DNA of 64,000 nt from Stenotrophomonas sp. SY1 (GCF_021202945.1 NZ_JAJOYR010000002.1:981825-1045824), one strand, 5' to 3'. Shown: positions 9,900 to 19,767, counted from the first letter of the stretch. The notes: generated by a model not told the origin, from the letters alone. Made by a program: numbers and translations.

Positions 9900-10499
9900 A
9901 TGCGACTGATTCCTGCGTTCCTGCCCGCCCTGCTGTTGAGCCTGACCCTGCCGCTGGCACCTGCCCTCGCGCAGGATGAGCCCGCCCCGGCGCCCGTGGT
10001 GGAAGGCAATGCCGATGGCCCGGTGGACCTGCAACGCTTCATGGGCCGCTGGTACGTGATTGGCCGCGTTCCCAACCACATCGAGCGCGGGCACGTGGCC
10101 AGCGTCAACACCTACACGCTGCGCGAAGATGACAAGGTCGCCATCAACTACCAGTTCCGCGAAGGCTTCAGCCAGCCTGCGGAAGAACTGAGCATCCGCG
10201 CCAAGGTCGACGATGACAGCGGCAACCGCCGTTGGCGCACGTGGTTCTACAAGATCGTGCCCACCCACTCGCGCATTCTGGAAGTGGCACCGGATTACTC
10301 CTGGGCACTGATCGGCTACCCCGGCCGCGAGATGGCCTGGATCTTCGCCCGCCAGCCGGACATGGACAACGCGCTGTACCGCCAGTTGGCGCAGCGTCTG
10401 CGTGACGACTACGACGTCAACACCGACAAGCTCAAGCGCGTGCCGCAGCACCCGGAGCAGGTGGGACGGCTTGGGTTTGAAGTGCCAAGCAAGAAGTAG
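9900..10499 (+). CDS. Lipocalin family protein (Blc-like)
   Basis: 199 residues from the ATG at 9900, which opens a signal peptide ending near ALAQD; a start at 9864 would add 12 residues ahead of it. The lipocalin signature FMGRWYVIGRVPN is at residues 48-59, with the YSWALIGYPGREMAWIFAR motif later, as in bacterial Blc lipocalins. No lipobox cysteine is seen, so it is probably soluble in the periplasm and not outer-membrane anchored. Likely role is binding of lipids or other hydrophobic ligands. Confidence 0.85.
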   Translation: MRLIPAFLPALLLSLTLPLAPALAQDEPAPAPVVEGNADGPVDLQRFMGRWYVIGRVPNHIERGHVASVNTYTLREDDKVAINYQFREGFSQPAEELSIRAKVDDDSGNRRWRTWFYKIVPTHSRILEVAPDYSWALIGYPGREMAWIFARQPDMDNALYRQLAQRLRDDYDVNTDKLKRVPQHPEQVGRLGFEVPSKK

Positions 10500-10530
10500 C
10501 AAGCCGCCAACACTAGGCATCGCAACCACG

Positions 10531-10645
10531 CAGGAGCGGCTTCAGCCGCGAAGCCGGGCAAGTTTCCGTTGCCCGGTACGCGTGCAATTGCGGATTTCCC
10601 CGTAGACGGACGCGCTGTCAGCTTCGCGGCTGAAGCCGCTTCCAC
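10531..10645. repeat. Inverted REP pair (GGAGCGGCTTCAGCCGC type)
   Basis: A copy of AGGAGCGGCTTCAGCCGC at about 10532-10549 and its inverted mate GCGGCTGAAGCCGCT at about 10627-10641, each of which can fold into its own hairpin. The pair lies between the convergent lipocalin and WYL regulator genes. Related copies occur near 21.2, 52.7 and 56.1 kb. Confidence 0.8.
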
Positions 10646-10726
10646 ATGGCTGCGGCGATTCTCGAGCGCTGGCTGGAGCTTCGAATCCGCTGCTGCGGAT
10701 TTGCGTTGATCTTCCAGCGCTCGGCT

Positions 10727-11692
10727 TCAGTCGTAGTTGCTCAGCGCCAGCGACAACAAGGCCTTGGCCTGCTCACGCAGCGATTGCGGCTCGATGATCT
10801 CCGCGTCCGAGCCGTAGTGCAGCACGTCCATCAGCAGTTCGCGCGAGACGCTGTACGGCACCTTCAGCTCATAGCGGCCGTCGGCCAGAAAGCGGCCCTG
10901 CTGCTTGGAATGCCAGTGCTCGTCGGCCACCCAACGCGCGGCCTTGGCACTGAACACGATGGTCGCCCAGCCCTTGGGGGCACCGGAGAAAATGCCGTAG
11001 CTGGCGGCCAGCTGCTCGTTCAGTTCCTCATCGGGCACGTCGCGCGCGGTTTCGTCCAGCAGCCGTGCCTGATGGATGCGGTCCACCGCGAAACTGCGTA
11101 CCGCATCGCGGCTGTGGTCCCAGGCGTCGAGATACCAGTTGTCGCGGTAATGGGTGATGCGCTGCGGCGATACCGTGCGGCGGGTCGCCTCGTCGGTGGA
11201 ACGCGCGCGGTATTCAAAGGACAGCTGCTTGCGCTCCAGCACGCCCGAAGCGACCGTGCGGAAGCTGGCTTCATCCAGCTTGCGGCCCCGGTGCGGGATC
11301 ACCCGCACCCGCTCCACCGGCCAGGAGGAAGCACCGGCCTGCGCGGCCAGCAGTCCTTCGATGCGCTGCTGCAACGGCGCCAGCACCGAGGACAGCACCC
11401 CGCCACCGGTCCGAGACAGCAGGTGCTGGGAGGCCAGCAGCGCGTGCAATTCCTCGGAGCTGAGCCACAGGCCCGGCAGTTCGAAGCGGTCGCTTTCCGT
11501 GCTCTGGTAGCGGAACCCGGCTTCGCCGTCACCCTCCACCGGCGCCATCAGCGCGTCACGCAGGAAGGCCAGGTCGCGATAGACCGTGGCACGGGAGCAG
11601 CTCAATTCCTCCTGCAGACGCGCCACCGTGATCGGGTAGCGGGCGGATTTGAGCAGACGATGCAGCGCGTTGATGCGTTCATAGCGGTCCAT
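10727..11692 (-). CDS. WYL-domain transcriptional regulator
   Basis: 321 residues from the ATG at 11690-11692, which starts the DNA-binding domain directly (MDRYERINALHRLLKS); the open frame upstream is non-conserved in character. Residues 1-60 form a winged helix-turn-helix of the HTH_11 type (CSRATVYRDLAFLRDAL). A WYL ligand-sensing domain follows at about 140-215 with NWYL at 185-188, then a C-terminal extension. Such proteins act as repressors or activators that sense nucleotides or other ligands. No target can be inferred; it stands alone between repeats and a divergent DUF481 gene. Confidence 0.87.
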   Translation of the reverse strand: MDRYERINALHRLLKSARYPITVARLQEELSCSRATVYRDLAFLRDALMAPVEGDGEAGFRYQSTESDRFELPGLWLSSEELHALLASQHLLSRTGGGVLSSVLAPLQQRIEGLLAAQAGASSWPVERVRVIPHRGRKLDEASFRTVASGVLERKQLSFEYRARSTDEATRRTVSPQRITHYRDNWYLDAWDHSRDAVRSFAVDRIHQARLLDETARDVPDEELNEQLAASYGIFSGAPKGWATIVFSAKAARWVADEHWHSKQQGRFLADGRYELKVPYSVSRELLMDVLHYGSDAEIIEPQSLREQAKALLSLALSNYD

Positions 11693-11845
11693 GGACCCGA
11701 TTATGTCCGAGTCCGGGCAGCAATGGAGCCGGGTGCCCAGCTCAACCGGGAATGAAGCCGGGGCGGGCCCCAGCCCAGTCAGCCGCAGGGCTTCCGCTAT
11801 CATGAAAGCGTTTACCCGCACCCGTTTTGCCCCTGGAGATCCTCG

Positions 11846-12622
11846 ATGTCCCTGCGTGTTTCACTGATCCTGCCGTTGCTGCTGCTCTCCCCGCTGGCCT
11901 GGGCACAGGACGCCTCCGAGCTGGCCGCCATGACCTCGCCCTGGAGCGGCAGCGGCGGTGAGCTGGGCTTTGCCTCGGCCCACGGCAACAGCACCACCGA
12001 AAGTTTCAACGGCCGCCTGAAGCTGCGTTACAGCGACAACGACTGGGTCCACAGCATGGACCTGTTCGGCCTGCGCTCCAGCGCCGAGTACACCACCACC
12101 AATGATGACGGCAGCACCGACCGCAGCCGCCAGACCACCGCCAACCGGTACACCGCCAGCGCCGGCAGCGCCCTGCAGTTGGGCGAACACCGCCAGCTGA
12201 CCGCCACGGTGCGTCATGAGCGCGACGATTTCGCCACCTACGACCGCCAGAGCAGCTTCGGTCTGGGTTACGGCACGCGCCTGATCGACGGCGAACGGCT
12301 GGTGCTGGATACGCAGATCGGCCCCGGTGTGCGCCGTTCGCACAATGTCGATACCGACGAGGACCGCACCGGCCTGATCGGCCGCGGCGTGTTCGACCTG
12401 AAGTTCGCGATGACCGAGAACACCGAGCTGGTCAACAACCTGCTGATCGAATCGGGTTCGTACAACACCTTCGCCCAGAATGACTTCGGCGTGTCGGTGA
12501 ACATGAACAAGCACTTCGCCCTGAAGGCCGGCTGGCAGGCCCGCCACAACAGCGACGTGGCCGAAGACAAGCGCAAGACCGACACCCTGACCACGATGAA
12601 CGTGGTTTACAGCTTCAAGTGA
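11846..12622 (+). CDS. DUF481 family outer membrane beta-barrel protein
   Basis: 258 residues; GGAG lies nine bases before the ATG. A signal peptide ends at AWAQD. The mature protein opens with the DUF481 pattern GELGFASAHGNSTTESFNGRL and alternates short polar and aromatic strands to the C-terminal NVVYSFK, as expected for an outer membrane beta-barrel. DUF481 proteins are salt- or alkali-induced in some bacteria, but the function is not settled. Confidence 0.88.
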   Translation: MSLRVSLILPLLLLSPLAWAQDASELAAMTSPWSGSGGELGFASAHGNSTTESFNGRLKLRYSDNDWVHSMDLFGLRSSAEYTTTNDDGSTDRSRQTTANRYTASAGSALQLGEHRQLTATVRHERDDFATYDRQSSFGLGYGTRLIDGERLVLDTQIGPGVRRSHNVDTDEDRTGLIGRGVFDLKFAMTENTELVNNLLIESGSYNTFAQNDFGVSVNMNKHFALKAGWQARHNSDVAEDKRKTDTLTTMNVVYSFK

Positions 12623-12642
12623 GATTGAGGATCGGGGATTGC

Positions 12643-12710
12643 GTAGGGCGCAGCCATGCTGCGCTGTGGCTTTGTCGGTAAGGCCCCTGCCGAGCATGGC
12701 TCGGCACTAC
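12643..12710. repeat. Paired SMAG/GTAG hairpin repeats
   Basis: Plus-strand unit 12643-12664: GTAG followed by a 7-bp stem GCGCAGC/GCTGCGC with a CAT loop. Minus-strand unit 12688-12710: GTAG on the reverse strand followed by an 8-bp stem TGCCGAGC/GCTCGGCA. Head GTAG plus small hairpin is the structure described for SMAG elements of Stenotrophomonas maltophilia. The inverted pair lies between convergent DUF481 and hemC genes and may act as a bidirectional transcript end. Confidence 0.85.
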
Positions 12711-12724
12711 CGAACTCCGATCCT

Positions 12725-13642
12725 TTAATCCACCCGTCCAAGCAGCTCGCCCGCACCGGCATCCAACAACTGCCGGGCGACATTGCGGCCCAGTGCCTCC
12801 GGGTCGCTCGCCGGGCCGGTCGCTTCCGCACGCACGGCGCGGCCATCGGCCACGCCGCCCACCAGACCCTGTAGCCAGAGTTCCTGGCCCTGCCACTGCG
12901 CCAACCCGGCCACCGGCACGTGACAGCTGCCGTCCAGCGCGCGGTTCATTGCCCGCTCGGCCTCCACGCAGGTACGGGTGTGGGCATCGTCCAATGCCGC
13001 CAGCAGTGCGATCACCGCCGCATCGTCCTGACGGCATTCAATGGCCACCGCGGCCTGTGCCGGTGCCGGCAGCCAATGCGGCGCACGCAGGCGGTCGCGG
13101 ATGCGCGCGCCCAGTTCCAGCCGCTCAAGGCCTGCGCAGGCCAGGATGATGGCGTCGTATTCGCCGGCATCGAGCTTGGCCAGGCGCGTATTGACGTTGC
13201 CACGCAGATCGCGTGCCACCAGGTCCGGACGCAACGCGCGCAGTTGTGCCTGGCGACGCAGCGACGAAGTCCCCACCACTGCGCCCGGTGGCAATGCGTC
13301 CAGGGTGTCGTAATGGTTGGAGACGAAGGCATCGGCCGGATCGGCACGGGTCAGGATCGCCGGCAGCACGAACGGCGGCTCCAGTTCCATCGGCACATCC
13401 TTGAGCGAATGCACCGCGCAGTCGGCTTCGCCGCGCATCATCGCCAGCTCCAGTTCCTTCAGGAACAGGCCTTTGCCACCAATCGCCGCCAGTGAACGGT
13501 CCAGCACCTCGTCACCACGCGTGCTCATCGGCACCAGTTCCACCACCAGCCCAGGATGGGCCTGACGCAGACGGTCGGCGACATGTTCGCTCTGCCACAG
13601 GGCAAGCGGGCTCTTTCGGGTAGCGATGCGCAGGGTACTCAT
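12725..13642 (-). CDS. hemC: Porphobilinogen deaminase (hydroxymethylbilane synthase)
   Basis: 305 residues from [17 protein letters not shown], the universal HemC opening; the frame extends 12 codons upstream but those overlap the end of algR. It polymerises four porphobilinogen units to hydroxymethylbilane in tetrapyrrole synthesis. Cys240 in [11 protein letters not shown] carries the dipyrromethane cofactor. The SSLRRQAQL and RGNVNTRL substrate-binding segments are intact. It starts 32 bases after algR on the same strand, as in Pseudomonas algR-hemC. Confidence 0.96.
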   Translation of the reverse strand: MSTLRIATRKSPLALWQSEHVADRLRQAHPGLVVELVPMSTRGDEVLDRSLAAIGGKGLFLKELELAMMRGEADCAVHSLKDVPMELEPPFVLPAILTRADPADAFVSNHYDTLDALPPGAVVGTSSLRRQAQLRALRPDLVARDLRGNVNTRLAKLDAGEYDAIILACAGLERLELGARIRDRLRAPHWLPAPAQAAVAIECRQDDAAVIALLAALDDAHTRTCVEAERAMNRALDGSCHVPVAGLAQWQGQELWLQGLVGGVADGRAVRAEATGPASDPEALGRNVARQLLDAGAGELLGRVD

Positions 13643-13674
13643 GCGCGCCATTATCGCCGCTGCCGGCGCGGCGG

Positions 13675-14403
13675 TCACAGCCGGACCAGTTCGATCTTCA
13701 GGTTGGCCACGCAGCGGCGGCTGACTTCCAGCGGCTGGGCCACGTCACGCAGCACCGCCTGCACCTGCCCGGCCGAGGTACGCCGCACTTCCTGCAGGCG
13801 GTCGCGGGCGATCAGGCAGTTGCGGTGAATGCGGATGAAGCGCTCGCCGAATTCCTCCTCCAGCGCACGCAATGACTCTTCGATCAGGTCCTGGCCGCGC
13901 GCATGGTGCGCCACGACGTATTTCTCCTCGGCCTGCAGGTAGTGGATGTCCTCCACCGGCACCAGCCGCAGATTGCCGCGCAGCCGTGCGCACAGTACGC
14001 GCCGCGCCTGGGCCGGCGACACCGGCAGCGCCGATGCGCGCCCGGCAATGAAGGTGCGCACCCGCTCCAGCGCCGTCGCCAGCCGCTCGGCACGCACCGG
14101 CTTCATCAGGTAATCGATGGCGGCCGCTTCGAATGCGGACAGCGCATGCGCGTCATAGGCGGTGCAGAACACCACCGCCGGGCGCGGCTGGAACTGGGCC
14201 AGGTGCCGTGCCGCTTCCAGCCCGTCCACGCCGGGCATGGCGATATCCAGCAGCACCATGTCCGGCAGGGTCTGGGCGCAGGCGTGCAGTGCTTCGGCGC
14301 CGTTGCTGGCCTCGGCCACCACGGTCACCCCTTCGTGTTCGGCCAGCAACGCGCGCAGACGCTCGCGCGCCAAGGGCTCGTCATCGGCGATTACCACCTT
14401 CAT
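13675..14403 (-). CDS. algR: LytTR response regulator AlgR
   Basis: 242 residues: receiver domain about 1-118 with acidic pocket D7/D8 and phospho-acceptor D53 (LLDIAMPG), then a LytTR DNA-binding domain about 138-240 containing EEKYVVAHH and [12 protein letters not shown]. The hemC context matches AlgR of pseudomonads and xanthomonads, which controls exopolysaccharide, twitching motility and virulence genes. The usual partner kinase gene algZ/fimS is not upstream here; a carboxylesterase lies there instead, so phosphorylation must come from elsewhere or be dispensable. Confidence 0.9.
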   Translation of the reverse strand: MKVVIADDEPLARERLRALLAEHEGVTVVAEASNGAEALHACAQTLPDMVLLDIAMPGVDGLEAARHLAQFQPRPAVVFCTAYDAHALSAFEAAAIDYLMKPVRAERLATALERVRTFIAGRASALPVSPAQARRVLCARLRGNLRLVPVEDIHYLQAEEKYVVAHHARGQDLIEESLRALEEEFGERFIRIHRNCLIARDRLQEVRRTSAGQVQAVLRDVAQPLEVSRRCVANLKIELVRL

Positions 14404-14508
14404 GCCAGCAACCTCCCCAGTTGCGGATCACGCAGGCGGCCATGATAGCCAGCCCGGCGCGAAGCTGCCGGCAACAGATGCGGAACTGCGCAGCCCTTCA
14501 CACGCCGC

Positions 14509-15174
14509 TCACTGCTGGGCGAAGCGTGCCTGCATCCAATCACCGAGCGCGTGGATTTCCTCGGCGCACACCTGGTGCGCCATCGGATAGCGATGCCATT
14601 CCACCTTGAAACCCAGATCCTTGAGCACCTGCATGCTGTGATCGGCGATCTGCACCGGAATCACCGGGTCGGCGCTGCCGTGGGCCATGAACACCGGCTG
14701 GGAGGTGGCGCCTTCGGCCAACTGCGCTGCGGCGGCATCGACTTCCGGCAGGTAGGTGGACAGGGCAATCAGACCGGCCAGCTGCTCGCGGCGCTTCAGG
14801 CCGGCAGACAAGGTAATGGCACCGCCCTGCGAGAAACCGGCCAGCAGGATGCGGTTGAGCGGAATGCCACGGGCCTGCTCGCGGGCGATGAGTTCTTCAA
14901 CCTGCACCACGGATTCGGCGACGCCCGTGGCGTCGGCGCGGCTGCGGAAATCCATGCTGACGATGTCGTACCACGCCCGCATCGGCATGCCGTTGTTGAT
15001 GCTGACCGGACGCTTGGGCGCATGCGGAAACACGAAGCGCAGCGCCGGCCATTGCGGGCGCACCAGTTCCGGCACGATGGGCGTGAAATCATGGCCATCG
15101 GCACCAAGGCCGTGCAGCCAGATGATCGACCACTGCGGCGATGCGCCGGTTTCCTGCTCCACCGTTTCCAGCAT
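14509..15174 (-). CDS. Carboxylesterase / phospholipase family alpha-beta hydrolase
   Basis: 221 residues, no signal peptide, so cytosolic. It shows the small esterase (acyl-protein thioesterase-like) layout: oxyanion region WLHGLGADGHDF, the nucleophile elbow GFSQGG with S115, D169 in HGSADPVIP and H200 in YPMAHQVC. Members hydrolyse short-chain esters or lysophospholipids. It stands about 105 bases upstream of algR on the same strand. Confidence 0.92.
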   Translation of the reverse strand: MLETVEQETGASPQWSIIWLHGLGADGHDFTPIVPELVRPQWPALRFVFPHAPKRPVSINNGMPMRAWYDIVSMDFRSRADATGVAESVVQVEELIAREQARGIPLNRILLAGFSQGGAITLSAGLKRREQLAGLIALSTYLPEVDAAAAQLAEGATSQPVFMAHGSADPVIPVQIADHSMQVLKDLGFKVEWHRYPMAHQVCAEEIHALGDWMQARFAQQ

Positions 15175-15361
15175 GTTGTACGACTCCCAAGGACAGACGG
15201 GAGATTATGCCGGGTTGAGCAGGGCCGCAGGCTGCGAATCACCTGCGGCAGCGTGGCGCCATGTGCGACGGAGCGTTCAACGGCAGCGCCGGGGCGCGCT
15301 CAGCGGGAGCGTCAGCTGTGAAGTCCAGCGGAGCATGGCTCCGCTCCACAGATTCGCCGCT

Positions 15362-17275
15362 TCAGTCCTGCAGCGGCTCACGCATCGCCGCGGCGCGCAG
15401 CTCGGCGGCGCGCACCAGCACCTGCGGCGGGCTGGTTTCTTCCGGAATCGACAACAGCTTGTGACGACGCAGCCAATCACCGGTCCGGCGCGAGGACGTC
15501 CACGCCACCACCGGTACGGCCAGCGCCATGCCAACCACCACCGGCGCCATCCACGCGGCCAGCGGTGGTGACACCGCGTAGGCCATCGCGCCCATCGCCA
15601 GGCCGAACAGGCTCAGCCCGCCGTAGCTGCGCAACAAGGCGCTCAACGGGATGCTGCCATCGTCGCGCTGCTGCGCGTCCCAGCCCGAATCCCTGCCGGC
15701 CAGCACTTCAGCCACGCCACGCGACTGCACGTACATCACCACCGGCGCCATCAATGCGGCCAGCAGCGTTTCCAGCAACACCGAGAAGAACGCACGCAAC
15801 GCACCGCCACAACCGATGCGCTCGTTGCGCGAGGTCAGCATCGCCACGTAACCCATCAGCTTGGGCGCCAGCAGTACCGCCATGGTCACCGCAAACACCC
15901 AGACCACGCCGGCCTGGTCCAGCCCGCGCCAGTAATGCGCCGGCGAAGCCTTCAGGTGCAGCTCTTCCATCAAGTCGATGCCACCGTGGATCAGCGGGAT
16001 CGCGATGCCGATCAGCATCAGCATCGCCCACATCGGCGCGGTGAAGTAATGGCCGATGCCGATCATCATGTGCACGCGGTTGATCCAGTGCAGGCCCGGC
16101 GTGGCCACCACCTTGGAGTGCTGCAGGTTGCCCTGGCACCAGCGGCGGTCGCGGATCAGCAGGTCGGTCAGTGTCGGCGGGCCTTCCTCGTAGCTGCCCT
16201 GCAGATACGGCACCATGTGCGCGGCCCAACCGCCACGGCGGATCAGCGCGGCTTCGACAAAGTCATGGCTGAGCACGTGGCCGCCGAACGGCTTGCGCCC
16301 CGGCAACTCCGGCAGGCCCGCCTGCTCGGCGAACGCGCGGGTGCGGATCACTGCGTTGTGGCCCCAGTAGTTGCTCTCGGCGCCGTGCCACCAGGCCACG
16401 CCGTAGGCCATCACCGGGCCATAAACGCGGCCACCGAACTGCTGCATGCGGGCGAATGCGGTGCGGCCGTTGACCACCGCCGGCAGTGACTGGATCAGGC
16501 CCACGGTCGGGTGCTTTTCCATCGCCGAGCACAGCCGCACGATCACGTCGCCGGTCATCAGGCTGTCGGCGTCCAGGATCAGCATCTGCGGATAGGCGCC
16601 GCCGAAGCGGCGCACCCAGTCGGCGATATTGCCGGCCTTGCGGCCGACGTTGCTGGCACGGCGCCGGTAGAACAGCCGCCCCGCCCCGCCGGTCGCCTCG
16701 ACAAGGCGTGCGAACACCTGTTCCTCGGCACGGCCGATGTTGTCGCGGGTGGTGTCGCTGAGCACGTAGAAATCGAAATGGTCGAGCTGGCCGGTGGCCG
16801 CCACCGACTCGTAGATCGCCTGCAGCCCGGCCATCATCCGGCGCGGGTCTTCGTTGTAGGTGGGCATCAGCAGCGCGGTGCGGCTTTCCAGCACCGGCAG
16901 CGGCGTGTCCGGATAGATGCCGAGCTTGCGGCGGCCGCGCAGCAGCGCCTGCAGGCCGGCCAGGCTGCCGACGAAGGACAGGGCGATCCAGGCGAACAGC
17001 GCCACGAACAGCGCCAGCAGGCAGGCCTCCAGCACGTTGATGCCGCCGTTTGCCAGCACCCGCGCCATCATCCAGGTAGCCGCCGCCGTCATCAGCGCGG
17101 TGCTTCCGAACACATAAAGGCGGCGCAGGCCGATGTTGGGCGGCGCGGTCATCTGTCGGGCTACCTGCAACGAGCCCTTGCGCAGGGACTGCTCGGGCAT
17201 CGGCAACGGGTGCTCGGCCGGCAGTACCGCCATGCCCGCGTCCAATGCGGCCTTGTCAGCGATCTGGGTGTTCAT
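15362..17275 (-). CDS. opgH: Glucans biosynthesis glucosyltransferase OpgH (MdoH)
   Basis: 637 residues from the ATG at 17273-17275. A multi-spanning family 2 glucosyltransferase of the inner membrane that makes and exports the beta-glucan backbone of osmoregulated periplasmic glucans. Two N-terminal helices (about 54-75 and 80-105) precede the catalytic domain with [12 protein letters not shown] at 235-238 and the RDRRWCQGN motif (QxxRW-type) near 375-383. Several C-terminal membrane helices follow. Slightly shorter than E. coli OpgH. No opgG neighbour is present in this window. Confidence 0.95.
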   Translation of the reverse strand: MNTQIADKAALDAGMAVLPAEHPLPMPEQSLRKGSLQVARQMTAPPNIGLRRLYVFGSTALMTAAATWMMARVLANGGINVLEACLLALFVALFAWIALSFVGSLAGLQALLRGRRKLGIYPDTPLPVLESRTALLMPTYNEDPRRMMAGLQAIYESVAATGQLDHFDFYVLSDTTRDNIGRAEEQVFARLVEATGGAGRLFYRRRASNVGRKAGNIADWVRRFGGAYPQMLILDADSLMTGDVIVRLCSAMEKHPTVGLIQSLPAVVNGRTAFARMQQFGGRVYGPVMAYGVAWWHGAESNYWGHNAVIRTRAFAEQAGLPELPGRKPFGGHVLSHDFVEAALIRRGGWAAHMVPYLQGSYEEGPPTLTDLLIRDRRWCQGNLQHSKVVATPGLHWINRVHMMIGIGHYFTAPMWAMLMLIGIAIPLIHGGIDLMEELHLKASPAHYWRGLDQAGVVWVFAVTMAVLLAPKLMGYVAMLTSRNERIGCGGALRAFFSVLLETLLAALMAPVVMYVQSRGVAEVLAGRDSGWDAQQRDDGSIPLSALLRSYGGLSLFGLAMGAMAYAVSPPLAAWMAPVVVGMALAVPVVAWTSSRRTGDWLRRHKLLSIPEETSPPQVLVRAAELRAAAMREPLQD

Positions 17276-17801
17276 CGACGGCTCCCTGCCGCTGCTGCCA
17301 GCAGGCCATTGCATCGTGCGCGAAGACGCGCTGCACCGTGCGATTCACTGCTTGCGTGTTGCACCGGGATTCCTTGAAGGGAGAGCGTGATGTGCGGGGA
17401 AATTAGAAGATCGAACCTAAACCTGCGGCAAACGCAGCTTGCACCGCGTTGGCGGTGCGAGCCATCCGGCATGCGGGAGCCCCCTCAACCGCGCCATTCG
17501 GCCCTGCAAACCCCGGCTGGCAAAAGCCTGCCGGTCGCGTGGGCGGGCCAATTATCCACGAAGGCAAAGTGCCACGGCGAGCGCGGCAGGTGCTGACGTG
17601 ACACAGCACCCGTTACCGGCAGCAATCCCGGCCAATCATCAACGCCGCACCGCACACGGCCGGGACGGAACCCGCCTGGGCGGCTATGCACCGGCCAACC
17701 TGAACAGGGGGTTTCGCAGCAGCGGCCGGCACAGCGGGATGGCTGGGCCGGTCCCGCCAGATGCGCGAAAAGCGACCGGCAGGCCCTACCGGCCGGAACG
17801 C
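17276..17801. other. Long non-coding stretch upstream of opgH
   Basis: About 526 bases between opgH and the DUF3817 gene, both minus-strand. Reading frames here lack credible starts and protein character. It presumably carries the opgH promoter and a long leader. No repeat of the families seen elsewhere and no clear terminator was found. Confidence 0.5.
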
Positions 17802-18125
17802 TCAGGAAGGACGCCCGGACAACAGGCCGATGCGGCGGAACCACATTTCCAGGGGCACGGTGACCAGCGGCGGCACGGCCGCGACCAGCGCCACGCCCAT
17901 CGCCCACAGCGGCCAGCGCAGCTTGCCCCAGGCGTACAGCGTCACCACCACGTAGAACAGGAAAGCCGCGCCATGCAGCGGCCCGAAAATCCGCACGCCA
18001 AGGTCGGTGATCTCCAGACCGCGCTTCAACAGCATGCCGATCAGCAACCCGGCCCAGGTGACGCCTTCGATCATCGCGGCGGTGGCGAACAACTTCCCGG
18101 CGGGGGACATCGGTTTGGCGGGCAT
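17802..18125 (-). CDS. DUF3817 family membrane protein
   Basis: 107 residues from the ATG at 18123-18125; the longer open frame runs back into repeat DNA. Three hydrophobic segments are visible: GVTWAGLLIGMLLKRG, HGAAFLFYVVVTLYAW and WAMGVALVAAVPPLVTVPLEMWF. The EGVTWAGLLIGM, GPLHGAAF and PPLVTVPLEMWFRR motifs fit DUF3817, an integral membrane family of unknown role. Confidence 0.8.
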   Translation of the reverse strand: MPAKPMSPAGKLFATAAMIEGVTWAGLLIGMLLKRGLEITDLGVRIFGPLHGAAFLFYVVVTLYAWGKLRWPLWAMGVALVAAVPPLVTVPLEMWFRRIGLLSGRPS

Positions 18126-18237
18126 TGCAACTCCGGTTGGATTCTGGGGACCGGCGATTGTAGGCGGCGGGCAGAGGGGCGTTAAGGGGAGATGAGTGGT
18201 GTCGGGGGAATGGGCAGGGGACAAAGCGTCAACGGTC

Positions 18238-18364
18238 CCCCTCCCCAACCCTCCCCTGCGCCTGCGGCGCAAGGGAGGGGGTTGATCCAGCGATCTGCCA
18301 GATTGTGATCAAGCCGCTCCAGCTCCCTCCCTTTGGCGTAGCCAAGGGGAGGGTTGGGGAGGGG
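18238..18364. repeat. Long inverted repeat, CCCCTCCCC-type arms
   Basis: Arm 18238-18256 and its exact reverse complement 18346-18364 (19 bases each, CCCCTCCCC..CCCTCCCC). Each is joined to a partly self-complementary unit (TGCGCCTGCGGCGCA near the left arm, CTTTGGCGTAGCCAAG near the right). The same pair occurs at 57720-57866. It lies between minus-strand genes, beyond the CorA stop. Confidence 0.85.
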
Positions 18365-18406
18365 TGACTTTCCACTGCACCGCTATCGCAGCTCTCCAAC
18401 CCCGCC

Positions 18407-19336
18407 TCACACCCAGCCGCGCCGCCTGAACCACGCCAGCGGCACCACGATGCTTGTCAGCACCGCCACCAGGGCGATGGCGTAGCCGTAATGCCACTGC
18501 AACTCCGGCATGGCCGCGAAGTTCATGCCCCATACGCCCACCAGCACGGTCGGCGGAATGCCCACCACCGAAGCGACCGCCATCACCTTCATCACTTCGT
18601 TCTGGTCCATGTTGATCAGGCCCAGCACGCTGTCGAGCAGGAACTCGATGCGGTCACCCAGCTGCTGCTCGAACTCGCTCAGCGAAGCAACATCCTTGAG
18701 CACCAGGGTGATGCGCTTGTGGGTGTGCTCACCAAACCATTCGGGCATGGACTCATCCAGGTAGTTCAGCATCCGCAGCAGGCCATGCAGCGTGTTGTGC
18801 AGGATGCCGATCTGCCGCCCCATCTGCCCGACTTCATGCAGCATGTGCTCCAGCCGTCGCGCCGCGCGGCGCCGCTTGGGCTTGTTGAACGCCTGCCGCG
18901 AGAACTCGCTCATGGTGCTTTCCAGTGACTCGAGCAGGTCGGCAAGGTGGTCGACGATGCGCTCGATCATGCGCAGGAACAGATCCGCCGGGCCGTCGCA
19001 GGGGTGCTTGTCCAGGTCCGCCTCCAGCGTCGCCAACGCCGGCACCGGGTACTCGCGCTGGACCACCAGCGCACCCGGCGCCACCACGAACCCCAGCGGC
19101 GCCACGCCGTGCGCGGCCTCGTACTGGAAACGCGGCAGGTTCAGCACCAGTGCCTGCCCTTCCACGCGGACCCGGCTGCTGAACTCGATCTCACTGATGC
19201 CGGCCCGGTCGGGAATGGCAAAGCCCACCCGCTGCGCGGCCTGCGCCAGCTCCTCCGGCGTGGGCTGGCACAGGTCCACCCACAACGCCGTTGCGCCGCT
19301 TGAACCGGGCTGGGCGATGGTCCGGCAATGGAGCAT
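18407..19336 (-). CDS. CorA-family metal ion transporter (ZntB-like)
   Basis: 309 residues from MLHCRTIAQ; an in-frame ATG 13 codons upstream (19375) is the alternative start. A large cytosolic N-terminal domain is followed by a long helical stalk and two C-terminal membrane helices. The pore signature GVWGMNFAAMPEL (GMN motif) stands between them. The MPEL loop is the common CorA type. It probably transports Mg2+, Zn2+ or another divalent cation; direction cannot be told from sequence. Confidence 0.9.
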   Translation of the reverse strand: MLHCRTIAQPGSSGATALWVDLCQPTPEELAQAAQRVGFAIPDRAGISEIEFSSRVRVEGQALVLNLPRFQYEAAHGVAPLGFVVAPGALVVQREYPVPALATLEADLDKHPCDGPADLFLRMIERIVDHLADLLESLESTMSEFSRQAFNKPKRRRAARRLEHMLHEVGQMGRQIGILHNTLHGLLRMLNYLDESMPEWFGEHTHKRITLVLKDVASLSEFEQQLGDRIEFLLDSVLGLINMDQNEVMKVMAVASVVGIPPTVLVGVWGMNFAAMPELQWHYGYAIALVAVLTSIVVPLAWFRRRGWV

Positions 19337-19471
19337 GGTGCGCACCTCGAAGGGAAGCCAGGCTGCATCGTCCATCCCCGGATGCCGGCGCGTAAAGCCC
19401 GGCGCCGGATCGGTTGCAATCCCGGCGGGGCTTCACGCAAGCTCTGCGCTCTTTCGGCCAATGGTGTTTCC

Positions 19472-19753
19472 ATGCAAGACAACATCCTCCAGATCATCCC
19501 CGCCACCGGCTGGGTCGCCGTGTTCGAAGAAGGCGGCGAAGAAAGCGCGCAGACGCTGGTGTGCTTTGCAATCGCAGGAGGCGCAGTGCGCCCGATGGTC
19601 GCCAACGGCAAGCTGATCAGCCTGGCCGACACCCTGCCCAACTTCGTGCGCGTGGAAGAGCTCGAAGCGTTCGAAGGCGAGGATGAGGACGAAGAAGAAG
19701 ACGAGGAAGACGAAGAGGAAGACGAGGAAGAAGAGGACGAGGAAGAAAACTGA
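19472..19753 (+). CDS. Small protein with extreme acidic tail
   Basis: 93 residues from the ATG at 19472. The first 65 or so residues look like a compact mostly beta domain (ILQIIPATGWVAVFEEGG, then AIAGGAVRPMVANGKLISL). The last 25 or so residues are almost only Glu and Asp. No family recognised. The codons in the tail alternate GAG, GAA and GAC, so it is not a simple DNA microsatellite, which supports selection on the protein. It diverges from the CorA gene and is followed by a hairpin. Confidence 0.75.
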   Translation: MQDNILQIIPATGWVAVFEEGGEESAQTLVCFAIAGGAVRPMVANGKLISLADTLPNFVRVEELEAFEGEDEDEEEDEEDEEEDEEEEDEEEN

Positions 19754-19767
19754 CTCGCTTCCGCACC

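Noticed and set aside
9446..10111. 221-residue minus-strand frame covering the lipocalin start
   Set aside because: Only the last 105 residues have a proper start and protein character; the upstream part is antisense to the lipocalin gene.
10531..12710. Short spaced repeats as a possible CRISPR array
   Set aside because: Units are inverted hairpin pairs, not direct repeats with regular spacers.
17439..18185. Frames in the opgH upstream region
   Set aside because: Arg/Pro/Ala-rich, no ribosome-binding site, partly antisense to the DUF3817 gene.
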